From Trematomus loennbergii (Eukaryota; Chordata; Actinopteri; Perciformes; Nototheniidae), in NCBI GenBank assembly GCA_012861695.1, contig JAAOOA010000483.1:217001-281000 (forward strand): a stretch of 64,000 nt of DNA, read 5' to 3'. The notes under the pieces are model-generated. The model was not told the origin of the DNA, searched no databases, and worked only from the letters and a program-made list of their open reading frames with translations. The translations under genes were made by a program, and so were the position numbers. Shown one piece after another: positions 50,241-64,000 of the stretch; position 1 is the first letter of the stretch; every line of letters begins with the position of its first letter.

Positions 50241-50690
50241 CCTCGGAGACGCCGCTTCTCTTTCCCTCTCTCCCAGATTTCCCTCCTCTGGTCCGGCGAG
50301 GAACTGACTCTCCCTCTCCCCCTCACAACCACACCAGAGTTTTGCTGCAGTTTTATCTCCAACTACTGAATGCACACATGGCTAGAATCTATTGAAAAGA
50401 TAAAGAACTCTTTGACCTGCAGTGGATTTGGAGAGTCCTGGTCGTCCGGGGCTTGTCAAGCAGGGCCGAGAAACTTCTGACTTTCAGCCGTAAAAAACAA
50501 CAGTCAAAGTTCATCGGTCTTCCTCCAATCTGGATTCGTGTTTTCTTGAAATGCGATTGTTTCCGTCTGTGATCAGTTTATGCGGTAGCTCGTTTGGAAA
50601 AAGCTTCTTTTGGATATCCTAACTGTCTTTCCAAAATATATTTTACGCACGGGGTTGGGTAGGTATCCAGACAGACTATCACACTATCCT
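50241..50690 (-). other. foxd2 5' untranslated leader (inferred)
   Basis: The segment between the start codon and the TATA box, open in the coding frame for its first 45 codons but without FoxD similarity there. The transcription start is inferred to lie about 30 bases below the TATA box, near 50680. Confidence 0.5.
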
Positions 50691-50707
50691 CCTTAGCTCT
50701 CAAAGGG

Positions 50708-50715
50708 TATTTATA
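50708..50715 (-). promoter_or_regulatory. foxd2 TATA box
   Basis: TATAAATA read on the minus strand, about 470 bases upstream of the foxd2 ATG. A CACGTG E-box lies just upstream at 50729-50734. The position and strand fit a core promoter. Confidence 0.6.
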
Positions 50716-50735
50716 GGAGCACGCTGATCACGTGG

Positions 50736-52292
<1,557 letters not shown>

Positions 52293-52862
52293 TACTTTCC
52301 CCATGCATCACAAGCAGCCATATATTAAAGAATATTTTTAAATTGCAATACCTGAATTCAACACATTTTTGGAGACATGGGATAAAAAACAGTTCCCAGG
52401 TATTTTATTTGGTTGGAGTAATCTCTTTGTTTTCCCCACTGTCTATAATCCGGGTGGCTAGACTTGTTGAATTATAATTCACTCTTTTGGAATATCTTTA
52501 AATATCTATAACCACTATATGATGTGACAAATAATCAATAAAATATTCATAATATATAAATACATCATATAACAAAATGATATTCCTATTTTCATTTACA
52601 GCACCTTAATTATTAGGGTACTTCTTTAAAAAAAAAAAAAAAAAAAACAGTTCCACAGCGTACCACACATTTATTCGTTAAAGCTTGTTGTGAAATTTGG
52701 CTCGAAATGCATTATTTGATCGATCAGAGAGTTAATTAAATGTAATAAACGACTAAACATGTGCTGTGGGATATTTAATTTTTTATTAAGTTTCCAGAGG
52801 TTCAGTGGGATTTTGGCTCTTATGATCCGTGATGTGGAGCTCTCCAGTTCTTTGGTGTTGGA
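52293..52862. other. AT-rich intergenic sequence
   Basis: Contains a 20-base A homopolymer at 52628-52647. No gene body, duplication or retrogene is seen next to it. Otherwise nothing recognised. Confidence 0.5.
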
Positions 52863-52876
52863 GCGCCCTCTGCTGG
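52863..52876 (-). promoter_or_regulatory. CTCF-type core motif
   Basis: The minus strand reads CCAGCAGAGGGCGC, fitting the vertebrate CTCF core CCASYAGRKGGCRS at every position. The motif points left, towards foxd2. Confidence 0.6.
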
Positions 52877-53137
52877 TAGTGGGGAAAATAGGTCCTGACA
52901 GTGATGGCTGTTGTGATGACAGTAAACGCCAGTGTGTTAAACATGGGCATAAAACATTCAAGGCAACTTACTGTTAATACAAAGTAGTAGCACCATGTCA
53001 ATAGGACAATACTTTAACAGAATATAATGTATATGTCATTTAGTTTTTAAATTGTGTGATGTATATGTAATCACGAAAACTGAAATGTGCATTTTGATGT
53101 AATTTGCTTCTGGACTAGGCCTTCAAATTAAGTGGGC

Positions 53138-53636
53138 CAGTGGTGGAGGAAGAACTCAGATCTCACCTTAAGTAAGTTTGTTTGTTTGTACTAACGCCAC
53201 ACTGTAAAGATACTGTGGAACAAGTGAAAGCCCTACAAACAAAATGTTTAAAGTACGGAATAATTAGGAAAATGTACCTAAGGTATTTCATTGAAAAATA
53301 CTCAACACAAAGACATTTCTAATTTAACTGTTATAATGGCCATACATTTATTTAAAAGCAGGATTTTACTGTCTTTATCTGAGGTGATGCTCATTTTAAG
53401 GGATCACCTGCAACTTAGCATACAATTTAATCATCGATAAATGAATTATTCTTTCCATTGATCAATTTAAGATTTGTTTGTGATAATCTTAATGTGACTA
53501 GTATAAATGTCACATGGTTGCAGTGGGGTAAAAAGTACAGAATTGCTCGACAAGTAGTGCAGTCTGTGGCATGTAAACAAAAGACTAAAGCAAAGTATCT
53601 CAAATGTGTAGAATTTGATAGTACAGTACTTGGCGG
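53138..53636. mobile_element. hAT-like MITE, family A, decayed copy
   Basis: It starts CAGTGGTGGAGGAAGAACTCAGATC, matching the family A left end, and inner words (ACTGTAAAGATACTGTGG, CCCTACA..AAAATG, AGTACAGTACTTGG) follow the family order. The right terminus is lost. Diverged, with no duplication. Confidence 0.6.
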
Positions 53637-54000
53637 CAGACTGATTCAATTCCATGTGACAGTACATTATATTAAATAACACCATTTCAAAAATACTTTT
53701 ATTTCAGTATGAGAAACCAAAGCAGATGTAGAGCCTACCTTTCACTTTTATTCAAATTTTACAGCTGCCTCTTTGCATAAAGTTATAGTCAAGAACAGTT
53801 TAATCAGTCTACCTGATTGTAGATATACAAAATAGCATTTTGAGCATACACAGGGAATTACTATCTGCACTTACTGAAGCATTAATTACCTGCTAAATGA
53901 AAGCAGAATGTGTGTAATTCATCATAATACATACATTTCACTGCAAGCTGCTAAAAGAAATCCCTGAGTGAAAACAGTCAGGCTGAACATCTTGATTTTG

Positions 54001-54014
54001 CTGCCACCTGGTGG
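54001..54014 (-). promoter_or_regulatory. CTCF-type core motif
   Basis: The minus strand reads CCACCAGGTGGCAG, a full match to the CTCF core consensus. It points left, towards foxd2. Confidence 0.6.
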
Positions 54015-54566
54015 GGGAAAGCTAACACCTGTTTTCTGCATTTCCAACTTGTTCTGAACAACCAGTTGTTTTGCACAGAAGCAATGAGGTTATGCGCTAT
54101 TAAATGTGATTCTGCTGACATCTAAATATCTGTAAAGCTCCCAGGTCATGAAATACGTGTGTATAAATTGTCAAGTGCAATCAGGCTTCAGGGTCTTTAC
54201 TATAAGACCGTGAATCAAACCAATACGTCTTGTATCCAAATATTTACTTATTTAAGAGGCTCTTTTCCTGGGCTCAAAATCTAGCTCATACTTTTAAACA
54301 ATACATACTGTATACGACATCTCATTTGAGCTCTAACTGTGTCATATTAAGAAAGTAATTCAATTGTTCTTCACATTCATTGATTTGTACAATCAGTACG
54401 TTGCCTTAATTAATAATCTTAGTCTTGAATTGCAGCTATGAAATAGACTAAAGGGCAATCACAGGGAACAACATGGACCTTTAAACAAACAATGCTCGAT
54501 CATTTGCTGTGACATTCTATAGCTTCTTTCCCGTGTTTGGTTATATTAGTGCATGGTCAGGTTAAC

Positions 54567-54580
54567 CCACCAGGTGGCCC
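54567..54580 (+). promoter_or_regulatory. CTCF-type core motif, opposite orientation
   Basis: The plus strand reads CCACCAGGTGGCCC, matching the CTCF core except for C at the penultimate position. It points right, towards foxe3, so it is divergent from the motif at 54001. Confidence 0.5.
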
Positions 54581-55903
54581 TGAGGCAAATGTGTTCATTT
54601 TCCTTATATTTGTGCCATGGTTCTGCAGCAGGTGGAGTGACAGTCTCAGCTGACTCGATATAACACTTTGCATATGAAACAGTCTTTACACTGGAGGTGA
54701 TTGACTTCAGAAATGTCAGCATTACCTCCATCAGTCCCTATCCATAGTTTGAGTGCAGTTTAGTTTGCGAGTGTCTGAGAACCTATCAGAACAGAAAATG
54801 ACACAGGCAAATTAAATGTGATAATATTGTTGAATAATTCAAAACCTGAGCAAATACAAACTCAGAGCTTTTTTCATTTTAAATGACAATAAAGATAATA
54901 GTGTTCCCCGTCACTCACTCTCTCTGTCTTTCTCTCAACATTTTATCAGGAACATCGTGATGTGAACACACGTTAAATAACTACAGTAGATACTAAATTG
55001 TTGATAATAGTGAACAATGATTAGATTTGTTATTTTTGATATGATGGATGTCACATCTTGTCTGCATCCATCAATCCAAAAATATTTATGGCACCATAAA
55101 ACTGACAGATAAAACATATATTTCAAAGGTACAAATATCCTGTAAATATATAAGAGACAAGTTAAATTAGTTAATAGAAGCTGAATAAGAACTTTATATA
55201 TCAATGGATTTCAAGGAATTATTTGTGAGGAAGTGAAATGATGATAAAGACTATTTAGATGTTAATGACTCCAGTCTGTAAAAGTGATTATTAAAACCTG
55301 ACACGGATAATGACTTCAACAGTCCAAACGTTTGATGTATAATTCCTAATGTGATTTGAATTTAAATGGTCTTATTTAAATGATTTGATTCATGTGTAAT
55401 GATAATGGCTGTCCCTTTCTCTAGAATATCTCTGCGTCTAATTGTCTATTTCTACATTGTGTGTAGTTTGGTCTTAAAACCCTATGTACATTAAAAACCT
55501 TTTGGCTTTTATATTGAATCAAATTGGTGTTTGTAGAAAATATCAAAATGTAAAGGTACAATATACATTTCTAATCTTGTGGTGTTTCACTAAGAAGATT
55601 TTATAATAAAAAGTAAACACATTGACTCTTACAGTTTCTTTTAAATTGAAAGAAATATTTAGCAGCTGGTTTAGTCTTGAATATGTTCAAAAAAGAACAG
55701 TGTACAATCTGCTTCTAAATTAAACCATTCATCTTATAATGTTGACTTATGCCTATTCATTTAGTAAAAGTTCTACTACTACTCAAGCTACATTGACGTG
55801 TTGTTGCACTAAAACCAAACAAGATCAATACAGTGTTTTTTATTAAGAAAATCATTTGAATGATCGAGGGAAAAAGACCACATTGATTTTCTGTAAAAAT
55901 GAA
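54581..55903. other. AT-rich intergenic sequence 3' of foxe3
   Basis: No gene recognised. A short TGACAATAAAGAT word at 54885-54897 resembles a LINE tail but is too short to assign. Confidence 0.45.
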
Positions 55904-55909
55904 TTTATT
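55904..55909 (-). terminator. Candidate foxe3 polyadenylation signal
   Basis: AATAAA on the minus strand about 505 bases after the foxe3 stop. Another lies at about 55838-55843. Use is unproven. Confidence 0.4.
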
Positions 55910-56413
55910 TCAGGCGACCTGTCGTCTACAATAACACTCTTTTCTTTCATAAAGTTTTTATAAATCAACAAACTATTTACATGGAAAACAGCAGAATTCA
56001 ATTGAATGATAAAGCAAATACATGTAAAAAAACGTACTCTAAAACACACAAAATAAACGAAATGTGGCACAGTAAAAATACATTAAACTCTGACATACAG
56101 TCATGGAATGTGTCAAACGGATCTAAATGGCTTTAAAATAGGAATGTTTTATCATGAGGCTCGGTATTGTGTCACAAAATGTCTTTCTTTCTTATTATGG
56201 CGAACTAAATATCACCGAATCTCTCACAGGAATGTATACATCTGCCTTTTACACAACAGAAGGCCATACGACATTTTGAAAGGCCTTACGTGAGGCTTTG
56301 ATATCCTAATCATATTCTTCTTTAAGTTCTTACTGTCCTATGTTTTCATGGGGTCATTGAGGGCATATTTCTAATATTGATCTATAAAAACCTATAATAA
56401 ATTAGGATTTTCT

Positions 56414-57660
56414 TCACATATACCGCTCTAATCCTGACGCGAAGTTAGCCTGCCTCATGTAGGAGTTGTTGTAAGAGTTCATGGGGTTGGAGAGGCCCAG
56501 CAGCTGGTCCGTGTGCTCCGCGCAGGACCCGGGGCGCAGGGCAGGCAGGGACAGCCTGTTCCCGGGGCAATACACCTGAGAGCTGCCGGGGGAGAATCCG
56601 GACTGGGTCATGGTGGGCAGGTTCGGAGGGGAGGCCGAGGAGGAATAGGATACCCTGCGCTCAGGTTGGAGGAGAGGTTCCCACTGTTTCTGCTCAGCAT
56701 GTTCCCCGAGGGGTTCCCAGCCTGGTTCTGGAAGCAGGCAGACGGGTCGCTGCCGGTGACCGAGCAGCTGGAGGTCATGGTGCCCATATCCCCTCCTCCT
56801 AGTCCCATCCCCTGCAGCCCCTGGGAGTTGAGGTCTCCCCCGGACTGCTGGCTGATGATGTTGTCGATGCTGAACATGCGCGGCTGTCCCTGTCCGGAGG
56901 CCTGGTAGTGGTGCAGCATGGCCGGGTGCGGGGAGGTGGCACTCAGCTGGGAGCCGTACCCAGACCCGATCCCTGCGTAAAGGGTGTTTGGGTACGTGGG
57001 CCTGCCCATAGGAGTCGGGGTGAAGGCGCTGGAGCTCTGCATGTACCCCGGGTAGGTGCTCACATCTGTGCGCTTGAACCTCTTCCTCCTCCGCAGAAAG
57101 CTCCCGTTGTCAAACATGTCCTCAGCAGCGGGGTCTAAGGTCCAGTAGTTACCTTTACCTGGCCTGCCAGGCTCCCGGGGGATTTTAACAAAGCAGTCGT
57201 TCAGGGTGAGGTTGTGCCGGATGGAGTTCTGCCACTTCTTCGAGTTCTCCCTGTAGAAAGGAAACCGCTCCATGATGAACTTGTAAATGCCCCCCAGGGT
57301 GAGCTTCCTCTCGGGGGAGTTGGCGATGGCCATGGCGATGAGAGCGATGTAGCTGTAGGGAGGCTTCCCCCGCTGCACCGGCCTTTTCCTGCGGCGGCTC
57401 CCGGTGGGCAGGTGCTCCTCAGTCTGCCCTAAAGCGGCTCCATCCTCCGTGTTTGGGCTGCTGCCTCCCCGGGGCTCGGACTTGATCAACACGTTGTCTT
57501 TTGACCGGGCCTGCAGCATCAGAGGCGGGCCAGCCTGCAGCGGAGAGTCCAGGCTCACGGTTGGAGACAGGACCACAGGACTGGCCTCCGCAGGCGAGTG
57601 CTGCGTCTCAGCGGTCATGTTACACATGCCAGAGAAGTAAGAGTAATTTGCCAGATTCAT
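56414..57660 (-). CDS. foxe3: FoxE3 forkhead transcription factor, frameshifted near the C-terminus
   Basis: A nuclear winged-helix DNA-binding regulator; FoxE3 maintains lens epithelium in vertebrates. The forkhead domain is at residues about 97-197 ([16 protein letters not shown] to [10 protein letters not shown], with [15 protein letters not shown]), preceded by the basic stretch RRRKRPVQR (residues 89-97) typical of FoxE. An eh1-like motif MFSIDNII lies at about 262-269. I took the first ATG (57658-57660, MNLANYSYF); a second, MTAE, is at residue 15. The open frame runs 350 residues to a stop at 56608, but its last 14 residues are unlike the family, while the next frame from about 56650 reads on to [14 protein letters not shown] and a stop at 56414-56416. 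FASGLERY is the vertebrate FoxE3 C-terminus and separates it from FoxE1. One missing base, probably in a G run near 56653-56656, reconciles the frames, giving about 415 residues. Single exon, in tandem upstream of foxd2. Confidence 0.92.
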
Positions 57661-57780
57661 AAAAAAGCCAGTTTGATAGTCTTCTTTAGTCGAAATAAAA
57701 GGAGCAAGTTGTGTGCGTAAAGTTCACCAGAGTCTGGTGTCCTGCTCCGTGCTGGTGGTGTTTGGGTGGTGTGTGTCAGT
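57661..57780 (-). other. foxe3 5' untranslated leader (inferred)
   Basis: The segment between the start codon and the expected transcription start about 30 bases below the TATA box. No upstream coding extension of family character. Confidence 0.5.
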
Positions 57781-57806
57781 CCAGGTGAGAGGAAGGCGTT
57801 GACAGT

Positions 57807-57812
57807 TTTATA
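57807..57812 (-). promoter_or_regulatory. foxe3 TATA box
   Basis: TATAAA on the minus strand (in CTTTATAAAACTG), about 147 bases upstream of the foxe3 ATG, a plausible distance for a TATA promoter with a short leader. Confidence 0.6.
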
Positions 57813-57969
57813 AAGCGAGGAGCGAATGACGCCACTGGCTCGCTGGTGACGATGGAGGCAGGAGGACAACACCCCAAAGATCATTTTAATTTGACAGGAA
57901 AATCACATGACCTCACAGTTATGCAGTTATGGGTATTTTTAAATTAGAGCCAGTTGTCTAAAACGTACC

Positions 57970-58437
57970 CAAATATTATACTTTAGTAAAAGTAGCAATA
58001 CCACAGTGTGGAAATTAAGTACAAGTCCTGCATTCCAACTCTTGATTAAGTTAAAGGACAAAAAGTATGAGCATCAAAATATACATAGTATAAAAAGTGA
58101 CATGACTCGTATGTTTGTCCATTTCAGAATCATGTATCATCAAATTAATTAATCATGGTTTAATTAGTGTTTATGTTGCAGCTGGTCAATTTGGAGCTCT
58201 TTTATGTACTCCTTAGTAACTTAACTTATAATAATATATCTAAATGTATTAGTTAATTTATATTTTTGTATAAATTATTCTGATCTGCTGGTAAGATGTG
58301 AAATACACAGGGAAGTTACATTTACCATGTTGTCAATATGTAGAAGTATAACGTGGCAAAATATGTAGGTACAAATATTTCCAAATTGTACTTAAGTACT
58401 GTTTTTGAGTTAATGTACGTATTACTTTCAACAACTG
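57970..58437. mobile_element. hAT-like MITE, family A, decayed copy upstream of foxe3
   Basis: TTTAGTAAAAGTAGCAATACCACAGTGTGG near the left edge and TTGTACTTAAGTACTG...ATTACTTTCAACAACTG at the right follow the family A layout in the same orientation as the 13.5 and 46.2 kb copies. The termini have diverged and no duplication remains. It begins about 160 bases upstream of the TATA box. Confidence 0.6.
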
Positions 58438-59397
58438 CTTATATCATACAGTTAATGTACTAACTTTGCACTCAGATGCCACTTTATTAAAGGTATTTGA
58501 GGATTATGTAACTAAAAACACTTTATTTGAAAAGGTCAGTTTTTTTCAGCTCACTGTATATGGATTGTAAATAAGTAAAACATGGTGGTACTTTAATAGA
58601 GTATTTTCCCGTTAATACTTCTAGCCCTTTTGTAGTCATGTTGTGCCACTCCACTGCTTTTATTTTCCAGCGTTAATTACAGGCTACAGATTTAGGTTAT
58701 TAATTAAAAAAAATAGATATTAGGTAGATCATAAGAAATTGGTGAAGTGTCAAACGCCATATTTGAACATTATTATAAATATATGTTAGTGTTTGAGGCC
58801 CTAACAGAGATGCACCGATGACCCCTTCAGTGTCTCGCTGCTCTCCATGCTCTCTGTATATCCAGGGCAGAAACAACACTCACAGAGCCCAGCAGCCAAT
58901 CCACCAATTGAAAAATAATAACAAGCCACTGAAAACAAGCAATTGAGCTATCAAAGCTTTTGGGGAAGAAAAGTAAATATCCCCTCATTTCATTTTCATT
59001 TTTGGAAAGTGATAATCAAACAGTGCTGCAGCCAGAGAGAAGAAGTGTTATCTTACGGATCCTGAAGTAAAAACACCGTTCTGCACACAAGTGGTACGCA
59101 GACAACACCCTTTCAACACAAGCATGGGATGGTGCTTCTAATTGATTATTTAGGCAAATAGAGGGTTGAAGCTAATTACAAAAGGTAAGATACACAGAGG
59201 GGTGACCTGCTGCCGTCACTTTACACACCATGGAGACTGATGTGAGCGATACGATGTCTGGACTGAGCCCAAAGCAGACTGATAATATCCTCATGCTGCT
59301 TAACATTTGATAACAGACGGGCAACACATCAAAGATGGCATTACAGAATTTTAGATATCTGTAAAAATGATGGTCTTCTCAATGTTCCCCCTACTCA
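58438..59397. other. Non-coding stretch upstream of foxe3
   Basis: AT-rich to 58800, then more balanced and repeat-free up to 59340 (for example TCTAATTGATTATTTAGG near 59135), which could hold foxe3 control sequence. Nothing is proven. Confidence 0.4.
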
Positions 59398-59660
59398 ATC
59401 AATCAATCAATCAATCAATGTTTATTTATATAGCCCAATATCACAAATGTTACATTTGTCTCAGTGGACTTCACAGTTTGTACAGAATATCAGTATGACA
59501 ATACGACACCCTCTGTCCTTAGACCCTCACACCGTACAAGGAAACACTTCCAAAGAAAACCCACAGTTTAAAGGGGAACATGGGAGAACCTCAGGGAGAG
59601 CAACAGAGGAGGGATCCCTCTCCCAGGACGGACAGACGTGCAATAGATGCCGTGTGTAAA
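59398..59660 (-). repeat. Teleost dispersed repeat with (AATC)n end
   Basis: It starts with six AATC units and TTTATTTATATAGCCCAATATCAC, then CTCTGTCCTTAGACCCTCAC, AACCTCAGGGAGAGCAACAG and GACGGACAGACGTGCAATAG. I recognise this as a very common fish interspersed repeat. The simple-repeat tail at the left end suggests a retroposed element on the minus strand, though the class is uncertain. Confidence 0.65.
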
Positions 59661-62143
59661 TCGAAGAGATAATACATTTGACTCTGAGCTAAACATCTCC
59701 ACATCACCAACACTTTCACTCGCCTGACTTTTGTCGTTCCTATCTCCTATACATTTTCCAGAGGGATGTGTTCATATAACAGTCGTAGCCTGATTTAATT
59801 AAAATATCATTCCTAAAATGACTCATTTATGTCCGTCAATAGTATTTTCTGAATCATGCACTGATACAAAAATATATCTAAAAACCATTGACTCTAATAT
59901 TCAACATGACATTTTTTTCAAGGTTAATGAATAACTAGATAGAATTGACATATTTCAAACATTATTAAGAAAACTTTAAATACAAAAAAAGATTTTCTCA
60001 ATGCAAGTAACACACTTGGGAACTTTGTGCTGATATATATGAGTACATATTTGAACCCTGTTCACCTAGAGAATAGTGTCTCCCCTAAACACCTTTGGGA
60101 CATTTGGGGAGATTATTTTCAATACAAACTCTCAAATGAGAGAATATCTGACAGCACAAAAGCTTTTTTGGCCACTTCTTGTTTTTCACCACAAAACCGT
60201 ATATTACGTTTTCCAGTTCCTTACATTATATCACGTTACATTATCTGTCACCGATTTGCAAAAATAAAACGAACTAAAAACGAACTAATTGTGCTTCTCA
60301 AAGGCCTGATATGAAAATAAACGGTGGCAATAATCAAACCAAAATCATTAGTCACTGCCTTACTGGATGTGTGTTTCCCTGTCATCCTCACACTGCCAAC
60401 ACAATGTTCCCCCCCCTACACACACATACAGATGATAGGTTCCCCCCCCCCCCCCTCCCCCCAGCCGCAGCTCAGACAACACTAAGCCCAGCTAGCTGCT
60501 CACAGCCGGTGGCTAACAGCTTCAGACAGGCGTGGGAGCGGCTGTATCCAAGCAGGATCTGGCCCCAGAGCTGCCAGGTCAGGCAGGACAAACAGGGGCT
60601 CAGGCCAGGAAACGGGCCCTCTGCCTCGGGGCCTGCGGCCTCTCCATAATCCCCTCTCCTCCTAAACACCCCCCAACACCCACCCCACCAGAGCCTCCTC
60701 ACACCTCTCTTCACCTCTGCACTCACTTCACACTTGTCACAGAAACTGTACATCATGCACCATCATACATGCATTCTTTGAAACAGTGAACACATTGCTT
60801 TAGTTTCACCCCATGTATCTATGATTAGGGAAGGGCTGATATTTATCCCCCCTTACCCAAATGATGATGATACTTCAGCTCCATTGGATTCTACATTAAT
60901 ATCGGTAAATTCATAGGAAGAGAAAAGGCCCTATTTCTGCTTTATCACTAATACGTTCTGGTCTTGATTTGGTATCCCCTTATGCAAAAGCTAAAAAGAG
61001 CCTTATACAACAATGCACTTTTTTTTTTAATGGTAGATAATCATCAGTGTAGTTACAGGCATTGAGCAGGGATTCCCTAAAGTGGAGCCCTGCAAATGTA
61101 GGTTCATATTTATGATAATAATTGTCACTTGGCGTGTTGTGTTTCCATCTCGCCATTAAGGTTCAACCAAGTAGGTTTTATTGTCCTATCTTGAGGTATT
61201 GGTCCCTGTTTTCTAATTATGGTCTGAGTTATACTTTAAAGTGTAAACCTGACCCCAGAATATGCTATGTCAAATTTAATGCAATATTCAAAACAAACTA
61301 TTCTAAGAATGGATAACATTTAAAAATGTGTTTATTTTTTTATGCTGTTTAAAAAATGAAGAAAGAGGTTGTTTTACACATGTTTCATATCGTGCTTCAA
61401 ATATATCCTTCATTTATTTCTCTTGGCAAATAGCCTATGCTTGCTATCACAAAAAGCATTAAAAAATACGTTTAGAAGTTCTACCTTCAATAAAAACGTA
61501 CAGCATTTCTAAGTTAGTTGTTTTATAGCGCCACGGCATTTTCACTCCATCTCCTGCAGATTAATACAGATTTCATTGCAGGGTCTAGTGGAGATGTAAA
61601 CCTAGTAGGACATACAGTACGTGTAAAACACAGTGATTGGAAGTGTCAAAATGCAAAATGAAAGCATTCAAACAAGACCAAACAACTTTTAACAGAAGTA
61701 TAAGATATGTGTTTTCATTGATTCCGAATGAGTTGAATACAGGTGTGTGGCAGTGCAGAGGAGAGCAATGTGACCCCTGACATATCCACCAGTTTTCAGT
61801 CAGATGTAAAGTCTCTGTTGGTCTCTGGTGTCAGTTGGTCTGCTCATCCTCAGTTTGATGAAATCCTGAGAAATATCGAGGGACAGGCAGAGTTGCTGAG
61901 CAAACACTTGGTATCCATTCATTCGCAAAGTGGCTCCAGGGGATGGAGATGGGGGGGGCATGAGAAAAAGAGAGGGAATAAAAGAGTGAGAATAAAAGAG
62001 TGAGAGAGAGAGAGAAACACAAGAGAGAGCGCAACCTTTTTCTTACTCAAGCTCATCAAGTACGGGCCAGGGCTCCTGAAAACGCAGGGATTACTGCTCA
62101 CTGCTGCACGCTACACTGCCCTGCTATAGCACCGCACACGGTT

Positions 62144-62145
<2 letters not shown>
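59661..62145. other. Non-coding stretch, no gene recognised
   Basis: A C homopolymer region lies at 60439-60462, a GC-richer stretch at 60470-60650, a T run at 61020 and a purine-rich stretch at 61945-62030. No exon recognised. Confidence 0.5.

Positions 62146-64000
<1,855 letters not shown>

Noticed and set aside
49241..50375. Upstream ATG at 50373-50375 as the foxd2 start
   Set aside because: The 45 extra residues show no FoxD similarity, whereas MTLG at 50240 is the family N-terminus.
52628..52647. A20 run as the tail of a processed retrogene
   Set aside because: No coding remnant or target duplication is found beside it.
56513..57640. Plus-strand open frames across foxe3
   Set aside because: Antisense shadows of a GC-rich coding exon. 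The minus strand clearly encodes the forkhead protein. The same holds for 49818-50395 opposite foxd2.

Overview
This window is vertebrate, most likely percomorph teleost, nuclear DNA. The grounds are two single-exon forkhead genes of vertebrate type, abundant long (CA)n microsatellites, and several terminal-inverted-repeat transposon families of the kind scattered through fish genomes. There is no sign of bacterial, viral or plasmid organisation. Only two protein-coding genes can be supported, both on the minus strand: foxe3 (about 56.4-57.7 kb) and foxd2 (about 49.1-50.2 kb). They lie in tandem about 6 kb apart, in the same order and orientation as the FOXE3-FOXD2 pair on human 1p33.

Layout. 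0-49 kb is a gene desert lying 3' of foxd2. It holds microsatellites, non-autonomous DNA transposons (two PIF/Harbinger-like, two copies of a TTAA-flanked family plus a related third element, and several hAT-like), teleost dispersed repeats, LINE-like 3' tails and non-repetitive stretches that could be regulatory. 49.1-50.8 kb is foxd2 with a TATA-containing promoter. 50.8-56.4 kb is the intergenic space, with a 130 bp CA tract, a decayed hAT-like copy and three good matches to the CTCF core motif, two pointing left and the rightmost pointing right. 56.4-57.8 kb is foxe3 with its TATA box. 57.9-64 kb is again non-coding, with another hAT-like copy, a teleost dispersed repeat, a CA tract and a LINE-like tail.

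Biology. FoxD2 and FoxE3 are DNA-binding transcription factors. By family knowledge, FoxE3 controls lens epithelium and FoxD2 acts in mesoderm, facial mesenchyme and kidney. They have different expression domains, so the divergent CTCF-like motifs between them are a plausible regulatory boundary, with foxd2 served by the left-hand desert and foxe3 by the right-hand side. This is inference. In both genes the conserved C-terminus is displaced by an apparent single-base deletion. Two independent losses in adjacent genes look more like consensus errors than biology, but that needs reads to settle.

I found no operon-like, CRISPR or other undescribed multi-gene system. The points most worth a second look are the CTCF arrangement, the twin frameshifts, decayed MADF and Myb-like coding remnants inside two short Harbinger-like elements, and a near-perfect 22 bp hairpin inside one of them.
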